This document shows, piece after piece, positions 18,057 to 27,698 of a DNA stretch of 64,000 bases. The number at the start of each line of letters is the position of its first letter. Positions within the stretch are counted from its first letter, which is position 1. The position numbers were made by a program, and so were the translations under genes. The stretch is from Acidobacteriota bacterium (GTDB lineage: Bacteria; Acidobacteriota; Blastocatellia; Pyrinomonadales; Pyrinomonadaceae). Below the pieces are notes generated by a model. It searched no databases. It was given only the letters and a program-made list of their open reading frames with translations, and was not told the DNA's origin. Location of the stretch: positions 1,178,001 through 1,242,000 of the forward strand of contig JADJBB010000021.1 of assembly GCA_016703965.1 (NCBI GenBank), read 5' to 3'.

Positions 18057-21000
18057 ATGAGCTTAAGAATTTTCAAAATGTCCCGTATTTTCATGGTGTT
18101 GATCGTGTTATCGGCATGCATGCAGATGATCGCGGCACAGGAAACCCGAGGTACGATCAGAGGCGTCGTCACTGATCCGAATGGTCAGTCGATCCCTAAC
18201 GCCAGCGTAACAGTTATCGACCCGTCACGAGGCGGCAGAAAGGCTCTGACGACAAACGGCGAGGGGTTTTACCAGGCTACTTACCTGGTGCCTGGATCCT
18301 ATCAGATCGTTGTCGAGGCACCTGGCTTTAAGAAATCGATCCGCGATAACGTTATGCTGCAGATCGGCGGAGCGGTTCAGGCCGATGTAAAGCTTGAGGT
18401 CGGCGGAGCTCAGGAAACTGTCACCGTCACAAGCGAAGTACCACCGCTCAATACGGAGACAGCATCGCTCGGCCAGGTCGTTGATGGCCGTCGGATCGAG
18501 GAACTTCCGCTTGTCCACGGTGACCCATATACGCTCATCGGCCTTTCCTCCGGCGTTACATACACCGGTTCGGCTAGGCTTGACCGTCCGTTCGAACCGA
18601 CCCATATTATCGGTTTTGCGATCGACGGAACGCGCGGTAACCGCAGCGACCTGACGATCGACGGAGCTCCGAGCACCGCGACGGCCAATGCGAACGAAGT
18701 CATAGCGACCTACGTTCCGCCGTCGGACATTGTACAGGAATTCAAGGTTCAGACGGCGACGTTCGATTCGCAGTTTGGTAACACTGAGGGCGGCGTCACC
18801 AGTATAAGTATCAAGTCAGGCCAGAACGCTCTTCACGGTTCGGCTTACTACTTTGCAGAGCCTGGAACATGGGCGGCAAACGATTTCTTCGGTAACTCCC
18901 GCGGCCAAGCCCGGCCGGATTCAAAGTCGGATCGATTTGGCGGTTACATTAGCGGCCCTGTCATGATCCCGTGGCTGTACAACGGCAAAGACAAAACGTT
19001 CTTCCTCTTCGGCTACGAGGGCATCCGCGATTCACGTCCGAGATTTGATGCGGGTGCGGGCTCGTTCGTGCCGACACAGGCGATCGCCAATGGCGATTTT
19101 TCAGCCTATCTACCCACGTCCGGTTGTACCGCGACCTCATCTACGATCTGTATTTTTGATCCGACAACACGCATAGCGACCGGATCAACGTTTACGGGCA
19201 CTGCATTTGCCGGCAACATTATTCCGGCCGCTCGGATCGACCCTGTCGCAAAGGCGGTCCTGACATACTTCGCGAAACCGAAAACCTCAGGCCTGGTCGG
19301 AAATATCTTCGACTCGACCCTTTCGGAAGTCACAAAACCTTACGACAACTACACGTTCCGAATCGATCAGAACATAGGAAATAAAAATCACCTGTTCGTT
19401 CGCGGCAGTTACTATGACCGGGTCAGTATCTACAACGACTACACCGGCACGGCATATACGGGAGTTAACTTCCTCTTCAAAGCCCGCCAGGCAGTTGTTG
19501 ACGATGTTCACACTTTTAACTCAACGACATTTTTGAATGTTAGATACGGCTATAATCGCTTTATTCGCGGCCAGGATCAAGAGCCCGATGCACAGGGATT
19601 CGATTTGACTAACCTGTGGAGCGGAGCCGCAGGAACTGCTTACAATGGTTTGGTCGGCGAGGCCGTTCGCCGATTCCCTCGGTTTGATTTCTCGGGCGGC
19701 CCTTTGGGCAATGGTATGTCGAATGAATTTCGCCCGGTTGATACTCATTCCCAGAGCATTATTCTGAACAAGACGTTTGCCAAGCACTCGCTGAAATTTG
19801 GCGGCGAGCTTAGAACATACATCGAAAACGATTCATTTTCGAGTAACGACCAGACCGGTCAGTTCATCTTCGACAACACATACACACGCGCCAGCAGTGC
19901 AGCAAGTACAGACGTCAATGGCCTTCAGGGCTTGGCCTCTTTCCTTCTTGGACTGCCGAGCACGCAGCAGATCGTTCGTCGGGCAGACTATGCTGAGTAT
20001 TCCAAGACCTACGGCATCTTCGTCCAGGATGACTGGAAGGTCGGCCAGAATCTGACGCTTAACCTTGGACTTCGCTGGGAAGTCGAAACCCCGCTTGTCG
20101 AAAAGCAAAATAAGAGTGTATCTGGATTTGACGCAACTTATGTTCAGCCCGCACAGGCGGCGGCACGCGCCAGGTTAGTGACCAATCCGGTCACCGGTTA
20201 CACCGGAACGAATATTGACCCGAATACCTTTAACGTCATGGGCGGTTTGTTATTCGCAGGTAAGGATACCGGCAATGGCCTTTACGAGACCCCGAAGAAT
20301 ACGTTCCTGCCGCGTTTTGGAGCGACCTATAAGCTCGGTGACAAGACAGTTCTGCGTGGCGGCTTCGGCCTATTCGCCGGATTTCTCGGCGAACGTCGTG
20401 GCGACGTGATCCAGCCTGGGTATACGAGAACGACGACGCGTCCGCTGACAACCCTCGCTAGCGGTGCCCCGATCCCGTTCTCGATGTCGACATTCCCGAC
20501 GGCGATAACGATCCTGGAGCCCGTTGGAAATGCTCAGGGACGCCAGACAGGACTCGGTACCGGAATTTCATTCTTTAACCAGAATCCGAAGGTTTCCAAG
20601 CAGGCCAGATTCCAGTTTGGTATTCAGCGTGACCTTGGCATGGGCTGGGTGGCTGAAGCGGTCTATGTCGGCAACTACGGCTACGATATTGAGATCTCAC
20701 GAAATATTAATGCTTTGCCCAATCAATACCTGAACGCCGAGAATTCGCGTTCGGCGACGATGACGGCAAATAGCACGCTTCTTGGCCAGGCGGTTGCGAA
20801 CCCTTTCCAGGGCCTCGCGGATTTCGTCGGGACGAGCTTTGCAAACGCGACGATCGCGAGATCGCAGCTTCTGCGTCCGTTCCCGAATTTCGGTGATATC
20901 ACGACATCGGTCAATGATGGCAAATCTTGGTACCACTCGGCACAGTTCAATCTCAATAAGCGTTTTGCTCAGGGTTACACCATCGGAGCGGCTTATACAT

Positions 21001-21629
21001 GGTCGAAATGGCTGCAGGCAACTGAGTTCTTAAATGCGGGTGATGCTAAGCCGACGAAGATGATCTCGGATCAGGATTCGCCGCACCGCCTGTCGTTGAG
21101 CGGCATCTATGAACTGCCGTTTGGCAAAGGCAAGATGCTTTTCTCGGATGCTAACAGTGTTGTCGACCGCATAATTAACGGTTGGCAGCTTCAGGGAGTG
21201 TTCACCTATCAGGTTGGATTCCCGATCGCATTTGGCACCGACCTGTTCTACATTGGCGGCAAAATAGCGTTGCCAAAGAGTGATCGGACGACGGCAAGAT
21301 GGTTCAATACCGCTGCTTTCATTAACGTAAAGGACGGCGGAACGACTACGACGGCGGCTCCGGTAAGCCATCTTCGGACGCTTCCGACCCGCTTTGCTGA
21401 TGTTCGGCGTGACAACATTAACAACGTTGACCTTTCGCTGATCAAAAACACGGCGATCAACGAGAGGATGCGTATCCAGTTCCGTCTCGAGTTCACGAAC
21501 GCATTTAACGAGGCGTATTTCCCGGCCCCGGCGGTTGGCCCGACTGCCTCCACGTTTGGAACTATCGCCCCGTCTAACCAGGATAACTACGCCCGACGTG
21601 CACAGGTCGGCATCAAGTTCTTGTTCTAA
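18057..21629 (+). CDS. Oar-like TonB-dependent receptor with carboxypeptidase-regulatory domain (1)
   Basis: A 1190-residue outer-membrane receptor predicted to import oligosaccharides released by the neighbouring enzymes. It has a signal peptide ending near MIAAQ and a CarboxypepD_reg domain at about 30-110 (TIRGVVTDPNGQSIPNASVTV, GFYQATYLVPGSYQIVVEAPGFKKS). A plug follows (ELPLVHGDPYTLIGLSSGV, FKVQTATFDSQFGNTEGGV), and then a long beta-barrel that ends with the aromatic terminus KFLF. The start is supported by an AAGGAG site nine bases upstream. There is no SusD-like gene beside it, unlike Bacteroidetes systems. LacI-type and TTGGT palindromes in its promoter tie it to the regulon. Confidence 0.9.
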   Translation: MSLRIFKMSRIFMVLIVLSACMQMIAAQETRGTIRGVVTDPNGQSIPNASVTVIDPSRGGRKALTTNGEGFYQATYLVPGSYQIVVEAPGFKKSIRDNVMLQIGGAVQADVKLEVGGAQETVTVTSEVPPLNTETASLGQVVDGRRIEELPLVHGDPYTLIGLSSGVTYTGSARLDRPFEPTHIIGFAIDGTRGNRSDLTIDGAPSTATANANEVIATYVPPSDIVQEFKVQTATFDSQFGNTEGGVTSISIKSGQNALHGSAYYFAEPGTWAANDFFGNSRGQARPDSKSDRFGGYISGPVMIPWLYNGKDKTFFLFGYEGIRDSRPRFDAGAGSFVPTQAIANGDFSAYLPTSGCTATSSTICIFDPTTRIATGSTFTGTAFAGNIIPAARIDPVAKAVLTYFAKPKTSGLVGNIFDSTLSEVTKPYDNYTFRIDQNIGNKNHLFVRGSYYDRVSIYNDYTGTAYTGVNFLFKARQAVVDDVHTFNSTTFLNVRYGYNRFIRGQDQEPDAQGFDLTNLWSGAAGTAYNGLVGEAVRRFPRFDFSGGPLGNGMSNEFRPVDTHSQSIILNKTFAKHSLKFGGELRTYIENDSFSSNDQTGQFIFDNTYTRASSAASTDVNGLQGLASFLLGLPSTQQIVRRADYAEYSKTYGIFVQDDWKVGQNLTLNLGLRWEVETPLVEKQNKSVSGFDATYVQPAQAAARARLVTNPVTGYTGTNIDPNTFNVMGGLLFAGKDTGNGLYETPKNTFLPRFGATYKLGDKTVLRGGFGLFAGFLGERRGDVIQPGYTRTTTRPLTTLASGAPIPFSMSTFPTAITILEPVGNAQGRQTGLGTGISFFNQNPKVSKQARFQFGIQRDLGMGWVAEAVYVGNYGYDIEISRNINALPNQYLNAENSRSATMTANSTLLGQAVANPFQGLADFVGTSFANATIARSQLLRPFPNFGDITTSVNDGKSWYHSAQFNLNKRFAQGYTIGAAYTWSKWLQATEFLNAGDAKPTKMISDQDSPHRLSLSGIYELPFGKGKMLFSDANSVVDRIINGWQLQGVFTYQVGFPIAFGTDLFYIGGKIALPKSDRTTARWFNTAAFINVKDGGTTTTAAPVSHLRTLPTRFADVRRDNINNVDLSLIKNTAINERMRIQFRLEFTNAFNEAYFPAPAVGPTASTFGTIAPSNQDNYARRAQVGIKFLF

Positions 21630-21649
21630 ATTGGCAGGAACAATTAAGT

Positions 21650-21680
21650 GGCCAGGCAGCTGTACTCCAGTTGCCTGGCC
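21650..21680 (+). terminator. Hairpin after Oar-like receptor 1
   Basis: Stem GGCCAGGCA (21650-21658) pairs perfectly with TGCCTGGCC (21672-21680), followed by GCTTTATG. The T-run is weak, so termination efficiency is uncertain. Confidence 0.5.
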
Positions 21681-21976
21681 GCTTTATGCGTCGACGGAAA
21701 GTATAAAATGGAACTGCGGCTGCTGAGGTAATCGTTTGATATGCCCTGGGTAGAGGAGAGCGACGGCGAGTACAGTACCGGATCGAGAGCCAGATCTTTT
21801 CGACAAAATCAAGAAAGTTTTCGCGAAATGAAGAAAAAAGCAGGGATTTTTCTAGACACAGTATTAACAAGATGTTATTATCCTCAATAATTTCAGTTTG
21901 AAACTCACGGATTATTAGTTTGTTTAGTGTTTTGGTGCGGCTGTTTTAATTAGCCGCTCAGTTTTCAAGGCAGTGA

Positions 21977-21990
21977 GTTAAGCGGTTTAC
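21977..21990. promoter_or_regulatory. LacI-type operator candidate before Oar-like receptor 2
   Basis: GTTAAGCGGTTTAC, identical over 14 bases to the site before GH51, placed 127 bases upstream of the receptor start. Confidence 0.7.
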
Positions 21991-22117
21991 TTGGCTATTT
22001 TCAACTCCTTCTGAGTGGTTGAAAACAGGCGATCTGGGAAGAAAGGCTATTGTATTTCCAGCTATTTGTTAGCAATTCTAACGATTTTTTAGAAATTTAC
22101 GTCAGTGGAGAAGACTT

Positions 22118-25100
22118 ATGAGATTGGTTCAGATTTCTTTATTAATTTTGATTGCCGGCCTTGCAATAATTGGTCAAACCAATAGAGGCGGTATTAGCGG
22201 CACGGTAACGGATTCGAATGGAGCCGTGGTGCCGATGGCAAAAGTTACGATCAAAAATGTCGGAACTAATCAGTCGACGACTGTGGTTACATCGAGCAGC
22301 GGATCTTTTTCCGTCACCTCGCTTGAACCGGTCGAATACGACGTCATGGCCGAGGCGGCGAACTTTAAAAAAGCTGTCATTCAGAAGATCAAAGTCGATA
22401 CCGCAACGGTCCAGACCGTAAATGTCGTGCTCGAGGTAGGTAATTTTTCTGAGACCGTTAATATCGAGGCAGAAGATGCTCTGATCAATACGGAATCCGG
22501 CACGACCTCAAAGACCATCTCCGAGGTTCAGCTTCGCGAATTGCCGCTTAATAACCGCAGCGTGCTCGATCTCGCCGTCACGGTCGCTAACGTCTCCGGC
22601 GACGCCGGCAGCGAAGATGCAGAAGTTACGTCCGGCCAACCGGTTCCCGGGTTTAACCTGAGTTTGAACGGCGGACGTCCAGGCGGCACATCGATCCTCG
22701 CGGATGGTGTTAATAATACCGGTGTCGGTATCGGCCGTGCTGTTGTCAGCTTCACGCCGGAAACGGTTCAGGAATTCACAGTTCAGACCTCGGCTTACTC
22801 GGCAGAATACGGCAACACGAGTGGCGGCGTCATCAATGCGACGACAAAGTCAGGTACCAATCGCTTCAACGGAACGGCACTCTTCTATCACCGCAATCCG
22901 GCGACGAACGCAAAGCCTTACCGCATCGGAACTACCCCGCGAACTCCAAACAATCTGAAATACAGCCAGAGATCGCTGACGGTCGGCGGACCGGTTTATC
23001 TTCCTGCCTTTGGGGAAGGCGGCCCGAAACTTTACGACGGCCACGATCGCACATTCTTCTTTTTTGCTTACGAACCGAGATGGCGTCAGGATTTTGTTAC
23101 GGTCACAACGCTGCTTCGCTCACAGGCTGAAAGAAACGGTGACTTTCGCAACCTGACGAGAACGTCTGGAGGCTGGGTGCCGACGGCGATCGCCAATCAG
23201 TTCAACGTCGCATCGACAGGCCCATCGAATATTTACCAGCAGTTCACACTTGGAGCGAACGGAACATTGATTCCGATCACGCTCGGAACCGGGTTCCAAT
23301 ACTGCCAATTCGGCGATCCGCGTGCAACGCTCAACGCAGCGGGCCAGCCGCAGTGTTCGACCGCGACAAATGCGACCCCGAACCCTGCACTAAACGTTCT
23401 TCCGGCGGCGTTCATCGATCCAAAAGCTCCTCGGATCCTGGAATACATGCCGCTCGGCGGTGACTATTTTCTTGACGGCGGCCTGATCCGCAACTACGTT
23501 GTCAATCGTCAGGTCACTCAGAACGAAACCCGCTACACCCTAAAGCTGGATCATCAGCTCACCCGGTCTAACAAGCTTGGTTTTCGCTACTCAGTAACGC
23601 CGGCGATCGCCGTCCGCAACTTCGGTACAGATGTGAACGGAAGCACCGGCGTTTTCAGCGATGCGAAACAATTCCTGCTGACGGACGATCACATTTTCTC
23701 GCCGAGCGTGGTCAACAACCTTCGATTGAGCTACACGAAAGGCGTTTTCAGCGAAGATTTTTCGCCTGAATTTTCTATAAACGGCGGCCGTAACCTCGCT
23801 ACTGAGCTTGGCCTGCCCAGCCTCACAAGCGGCGGCCTTCCGTTATTTCAGCTTAGCAGTGATTCCGGCACAAACTCGGCCTTTGCCGACGTCGGTTCAT
23901 CCGGGTCGACCAACAACTTTAATAAAGAAGAGCGTTATAACGTCGACGAGATCGTTTACTGGAACCGCGGCAACCAGTCGTGGAAATTCGGTATCAACAT
24001 GGGCCTTGCCAAGCTGAACGTGATCCCGTTTTTCGGAGCATCCGGTGGACGTTGGGAATTCCGTGTGCTTAACACGAGCAACAACCGTTCGACGACTGCT
24101 GCAAACGGCGGCGACCCGCTAGCGAGTTTGCTTCTTGGCGTGCCGAACGCGGTCCAGGTCCGCCCACTCTTGCTCGACTACAACTACTACTGGAAAAACG
24201 GGGCCGCCTTTGTCCAGAATGATTGGAAAGTTCGCCCAAATCTCACAGTCAACCTCGGTTTGAGATACTCGCTACAGACACCCCGCGGTGAGCGAAACAA
24301 TCAGCAGGGTGCATTCCGCCCCGATCTCGCTCAAAGCGTTACGCTGACCGATGCTCAGCGAACGGCGATCATTACCGGTCTTGGAATCACCGCAACTTCG
24401 CCAAATTACGCAGCGATCGTGGCGCAGATCCCCACAACGGTTCAGATCCCCGTCTTTGCACTTGCTGGCTACAACGGGCGTTCTAAGTACCTCACCGACG
24501 TCGCGAAACGCAACTTCGAACCTCGGTTTGGATTTGCGTGGAGCCCTAAATTTTGGGAGTTTCTTTCAAAACGAAGCGCAGCAGTTCGCGGCGGCTACGG
24601 CATCTCGCATGCACCGCTGACCGGAAACAACCGTCTGCCGAATCCTGACTTTGGCGGATTCCAGGCAGTTTCCACGCTCGCGACCGGATCGACAGTTGGT
24701 GGAACGGCAAACCCGAGTCAGCCGGTCAGGCTCTCGGGCAACGCTCCGCTGGTCGGCGGCGGAAGCTTCCAGCAAGCTCTTGTCAATCAGTTCGCGTTCG
24801 ATCCTGCAACGGGTATCATCGGCTTGAACAGCCTTGGCGTTCCCGGATTTGCAGTCGTTCAGGATGGTTCAGAGAAGGTACCTTATACACAGAACTGGAA
24901 CCTGACGGTCTCCTTCGAGATCATGAAAAATACGTCTGTAGAGTTCGCCTATGTCGGCAACCGAGGCGTACACCTCTACATGCCGAACGTCAACATCAAT
25001 CCGCGAAGCACCTCCTTTGTTGAACTGCTCGAGGGCAGTAACGTCGCTGCGGAAAACGCCTTCGCTGATCCTCTGGGACGCCGAAATGCTCTCGGCGCCG

Positions 25101-26251
25101 TTCTGGCCATCCAGCGTAACAGCATAAACTCGACCTATTTCGGATTCAATACTTTGAATCAGTATTTTAACCCGTCGGCAACGAGTATCTATCACGGTGC
25201 TTACGTTGAAGTTCGCCGCCGCTTCTCGGGCGGCCTGAGCTTCTCGTCGAACTATACGTTTGGCAAGTCGATCGATGATGCTTCGGATTCGTCGCCTGAC
25301 GTTCGAGTTCTAACGAGTGGAACGACACTGGGCCAGAGCTACTACGGTGCTCCGCGCAGCGGCGACCGTGCGGTTTCGGCTTTTGATCTGAGACACAATT
25401 TTAACAATACTTTCGTCTGGGATCTGCCGTTCGGAGCAAGGCGCGCATTCTTTAATAAACTCCCCGGCGCGGTCGATGCGATCGTTGGTGGCTGGTCGAT
25501 GTCCGGTATCTTCCGTCTCCAGGGCGGACAGCCGTTTACGCCGTTCATTACCGATACTAACCGCCTCGGCGGCGTCAACCGCTCGGTTCGTATGAACATC
25601 GTTCCAGGCGTTTCCCTCAAGAATCCGCTCTACGATAAGTCGTGTTCCGTTGGAGGCGGCTGCGAACCGTGGGTAAATCCGGCAGCGTTCACGCGTCCGG
25701 ATAAGGGTTCGCTTGGCAACTCAGGACGTACGCTCAACATTCGCGGACCGATCCAGCAGTACTTTGACCTCTCGCTGCAGAAGACGTTTACGCTTGGATT
25801 CCTCGGCGGTGAAGGCCGACGCAAACTTAACTTCCGCGTCGATCTGCTCAACGCTCTGAATCACCCTGTTTTCCGTCTCAACAATACCGGAAATACGCCA
25901 TTCGGATTCGGCACCTTGCCGGTTGAGACGCCGGTAACGTTGGCTGAATATAACAACTGGGCAGCTTTCAACGGCTTACCAGCTGCAACCGGGGCGACAG
26001 ATCCAAATCTGCTAGCCGTTCAGAACCTTACGATCAGCAACCGGCTCCCGTCGGGTGCGATCCCGCTGAACTTCTACAGTATTCCTGTTCCCGAGGGATT
26101 TGCGACACGCAATCCGAATTCGTTCGACATTAGGACTCTGACCGGTCTCAAACATTACCGGCTGCGTGGGACCTATGATGCGAATTTCGGAACTCTGTTC
26201 GCGGTAAACAATCCGCGTTACGTTCAGTTCGGACTTCGCCTTTTCTTCTAA
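22118..26251 (+). CDS. Oar-like TonB-dependent receptor with carboxypeptidase-regulatory domain (2)
   Basis: A 1377-residue outer-membrane receptor. Signal peptide ends near AIIGQ. The CarboxypepD_reg domain (GISGTVTDSNGAVVPMAKVTI, SGSFSVTSLEPVEYDVMAEAANFKKAV) covers about 25-105, followed by a plug (LRELPLNNRSVLDLAVTVANV, TVQTSAYSAEYGNTSGGVINA) and a large beta-barrel ending in GLRLFF. It is not a close copy of receptor 1, so the two may take different oligosaccharides. A PL22 oligogalacturonate lyase follows after a terminator, hinting at pectin fragments as substrate. A perfect TTGG-N5-CCAA palindrome lies inside its coding region at 22169-22183. Confidence 0.9.
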   Translation: MRLVQISLLILIAGLAIIGQTNRGGISGTVTDSNGAVVPMAKVTIKNVGTNQSTTVVTSSSGSFSVTSLEPVEYDVMAEAANFKKAVIQKIKVDTATVQTVNVVLEVGNFSETVNIEAEDALINTESGTTSKTISEVQLRELPLNNRSVLDLAVTVANVSGDAGSEDAEVTSGQPVPGFNLSLNGGRPGGTSILADGVNNTGVGIGRAVVSFTPETVQEFTVQTSAYSAEYGNTSGGVINATTKSGTNRFNGTALFYHRNPATNAKPYRIGTTPRTPNNLKYSQRSLTVGGPVYLPAFGEGGPKLYDGHDRTFFFFAYEPRWRQDFVTVTTLLRSQAERNGDFRNLTRTSGGWVPTAIANQFNVASTGPSNIYQQFTLGANGTLIPITLGTGFQYCQFGDPRATLNAAGQPQCSTATNATPNPALNVLPAAFIDPKAPRILEYMPLGGDYFLDGGLIRNYVVNRQVTQNETRYTLKLDHQLTRSNKLGFRYSVTPAIAVRNFGTDVNGSTGVFSDAKQFLLTDDHIFSPSVVNNLRLSYTKGVFSEDFSPEFSINGGRNLATELGLPSLTSGGLPLFQLSSDSGTNSAFADVGSSGSTNNFNKEERYNVDEIVYWNRGNQSWKFGINMGLAKLNVIPFFGASGGRWEFRVLNTSNNRSTTAANGGDPLASLLLGVPNAVQVRPLLLDYNYYWKNGAAFVQNDWKVRPNLTVNLGLRYSLQTPRGERNNQQGAFRPDLAQSVTLTDAQRTAIITGLGITATSPNYAAIVAQIPTTVQIPVFALAGYNGRSKYLTDVAKRNFEPRFGFAWSPKFWEFLSKRSAAVRGGYGISHAPLTGNNRLPNPDFGGFQAVSTLATGSTVGGTANPSQPVRLSGNAPLVGGGSFQQALVNQFAFDPATGIIGLNSLGVPGFAVVQDGSEKVPYTQNWNLTVSFEIMKNTSVEFAYVGNRGVHLYMPNVNINPRSTSFVELLEGSNVAAENAFADPLGRRNALGAVLAIQRNSINSTYFGFNTLNQYFNPSATSIYHGAYVEVRRRFSGGLSFSSNYTFGKSIDDASDSSPDVRVLTSGTTLGQSYYGAPRSGDRAVSAFDLRHNFNNTFVWDLPFGARRAFFNKLPGAVDAIVGGWSMSGIFRLQGGQPFTPFITDTNRLGGVNRSVRMNIVPGVSLKNPLYDKSCSVGGGCEPWVNPAAFTRPDKGSLGNSGRTLNIRGPIQQYFDLSLQKTFTLGFLGGEGRRKLNFRVDLLNALNHPVFRLNNTGNTPFGFGTLPVETPVTLAEYNNWAAFNGLPAATGATDPNLLAVQNLTISNRLPSGAIPLNFYSIPVPEGFATRNPNSFDIRTLTGLKHYRLRGTYDANFGTLFAVNNPRYVQFGLRLFF
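22169..22183. promoter_or_regulatory. TTGG-N5-CCAA palindrome inside receptor 2 coding region
   Basis: ATTGGTCAAACCAAT, perfect arms, about 50 bases after the start codon (codons for IIGQTN). It may be chance, since GQTN is common at this position, or a downstream operator. Confidence 0.35.
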
Positions 26252-26281
26252 ACGGAAGGGGAGCATAGTTTTCTAATACAT

Positions 26282-26335
26282 CGGTCCCGCCCGACGTCGC
26301 CATCTGTCGGCGGCGGGCGGGATCGGTGGTTTTTA
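26282..26335 (+). terminator. Intrinsic terminator after Oar-like receptor 2
   Basis: A GC-rich stem CGGTCCCGCCCG (26282-26293) pairs with CGGGCGGGATCG (26314-26325) with one G-T type mismatch, followed by GGTGGTTTTTATAT. This is a good Rho-independent form and would separate the receptor from the PL22 gene or attenuate read-through. Confidence 0.7.
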
Positions 26336-26360
26336 TATCTCGCTTTTGTAAGGAATTGCC

Positions 26361-27587
26361 ATGAGAACTATTGTTTTATCGCTTTTTGTTCTTCTACTTT
26401 CTTCATTTGTCGTTTCAGCCCAAACCGCCGAGCTGCCGCGTGACTGGGTCGATAAGGACACAGGGCACCGTATCGTCAGGCTCTCAGAAGAGCCGGGAAG
26501 CCAATCGTATTATTTTCACCAGAACGCTTATTCCGGTAATAAGCTGGTTTTCGACACGCGTAGCGGGATCTCTACCTATAATTTCAAGACCAAACAGATC
26601 GAGAAGATCGTTGACGGCCGCGGCTCGGGCACGGTAGTCGGGCGGAAGACCGGCAAGGTCTTTTATTTCAAGGGCGATACACTCTTCGAGACCGATATCA
26701 ACACGAAAGCGACCCGCGAGATCGTAAAGAACGCAAAGCTTCGAACCGGTTCCGGATTTGGATTGAATGCCGATGAAGCTTTGCTCGCGGGCAGCATGGT
26801 TGTCGGCGAATTGCCGCAAGAATTTCGCCCGCAGCCCGCTCCGACCGCGACTCCGACGCCGATACCCGGAGCACCCGCCGGCCAGGTCCCGGCCCGCGAC
26901 AGCTATCCTGGCAAGGGCGATATGATGGAACGGCGGCTCGCGGCAAAGGTCCCGATGTCGCTCTACACGATCAATATCAAGTCGGGCGAAGTTAAGATGT
27001 TTCATCCGGCGACGGACTGGCTCAATCATGTCCAGATGTCGCCGACCGACCCCGGCCTCATCATGTTTTGCCACGAGGGCCCGTGGCACAAGGTCGACCG
27101 CATCTGGACGATCCGCACCGACGGCAGTGATCTCAAGAAAATTCACACCCGCACAATGGATATGGAGATAGCCGGCCACGAGTTCTTTGGCCAGGACGGC
27201 AAGCACATCTATTACGACCTGCAAACACCCAAAGGCCAGGTTTTCTGGCTTGCCGAATACGACATCAAAACTGGCAAGATGCAGAAATTCGGGATGGAGA
27301 AGAAAGAGTGGTCGGTGCACTTCGGCGTCTCGCCCGACGGTAAGACCTTCCTCGGCGACGGCGGCGGCCCGAACAGCGTTGCTAAGGGCGACTACGGCCA
27401 GTGGATATATCTCTTCAAACCCGAAGGCGGTAAATTCAAGAGCGAACGGCTCGTGAATCTTGCGAAACACGATTACTCACTCGAACCGAATGCCACCTTC
27501 ACACCGGACGGGAAGTGGATCGTATTCCGCTCGAACATGCTCGGGCCGACGCACATTTATGCGGTCGAGATCGCGAAGGGGAAATAG
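26361..27587 (+). CDS. PL22 family oligogalacturonate lyase (secreted)
   Basis: A 408-residue seven-bladed propeller. Oligogalacturonate lyases split short galacturonate oligomers to unsaturated monouronates. Family features are the N-terminal DWVDKDTGHRIVRLSEEPGS with YFHQNAY, the histidine-bearing blades NHVQMSPTDPG and FCHEGPWHKVDRIW, AGHEFFGQDGKHIYYD, and VHFGVSPDGKTFLGDGGG. It has a signal peptide (VLLLSSFVVSAQ), whereas many PL22 enzymes are cytoplasmic, so this one likely works in the periplasm after receptor uptake. An Ala/Pro/Thr-rich loop near 160-175 is an insertion. The CE12 gene follows. Confidence 0.85.
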   Translation: MRTIVLSLFVLLLSSFVVSAQTAELPRDWVDKDTGHRIVRLSEEPGSQSYYFHQNAYSGNKLVFDTRSGISTYNFKTKQIEKIVDGRGSGTVVGRKTGKVFYFKGDTLFETDINTKATREIVKNAKLRTGSGFGLNADEALLAGSMVVGELPQEFRPQPAPTATPTPIPGAPAGQVPARDSYPGKGDMMERRLAAKVPMSLYTINIKSGEVKMFHPATDWLNHVQMSPTDPGLIMFCHEGPWHKVDRIWTIRTDGSDLKKIHTRTMDMEIAGHEFFGQDGKHIYYDLQTPKGQVFWLAEYDIKTGKMQKFGMEKKEWSVHFGVSPDGKTFLGDGGGPNSVAKGDYGQWIYLFKPEGGKFKSERLVNLAKHDYSLEPNATFTPDGKWIVFRSNMLGPTHIYAVEIAKGK

Positions 27588-27599
27588 TGAGAATTGGAA

Positions 27600-27698
27600 C
27601 AACGGATTAACGCAGATTTTCGTGGAGAAGAGAGTTGAGGACGGTTTTATGATTATCTCATCATTAAATAATCTGTGTAGATCCGCGTCAATCCGTTG
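27600..27698. repeat. Inverted repeat spanning the start of the second CE12 gene
   Basis: Left arm 27600-27618 pairs with right arm 27670-27698, the latter carrying a roughly 10-bp insertion. The right arm lies inside the coding region and encodes the beginning of the signal peptide of the downstream CE12 enzyme (NLCRSASIRC). Confidence 0.65.

Larger units (their letters stand above)
21630..22117 (+). promoter_or_regulatory. Terminator and promoter region between the two receptors
   Basis: A 488-bp non-coding region. A hairpin (21650-21680) follows receptor 1; the rest is AT-richer leader sequence with a LacI-type operator at 21977-21990 and a GGAG ribosome-binding site just before 22118. 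No gene is visible. Confidence 0.6.
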
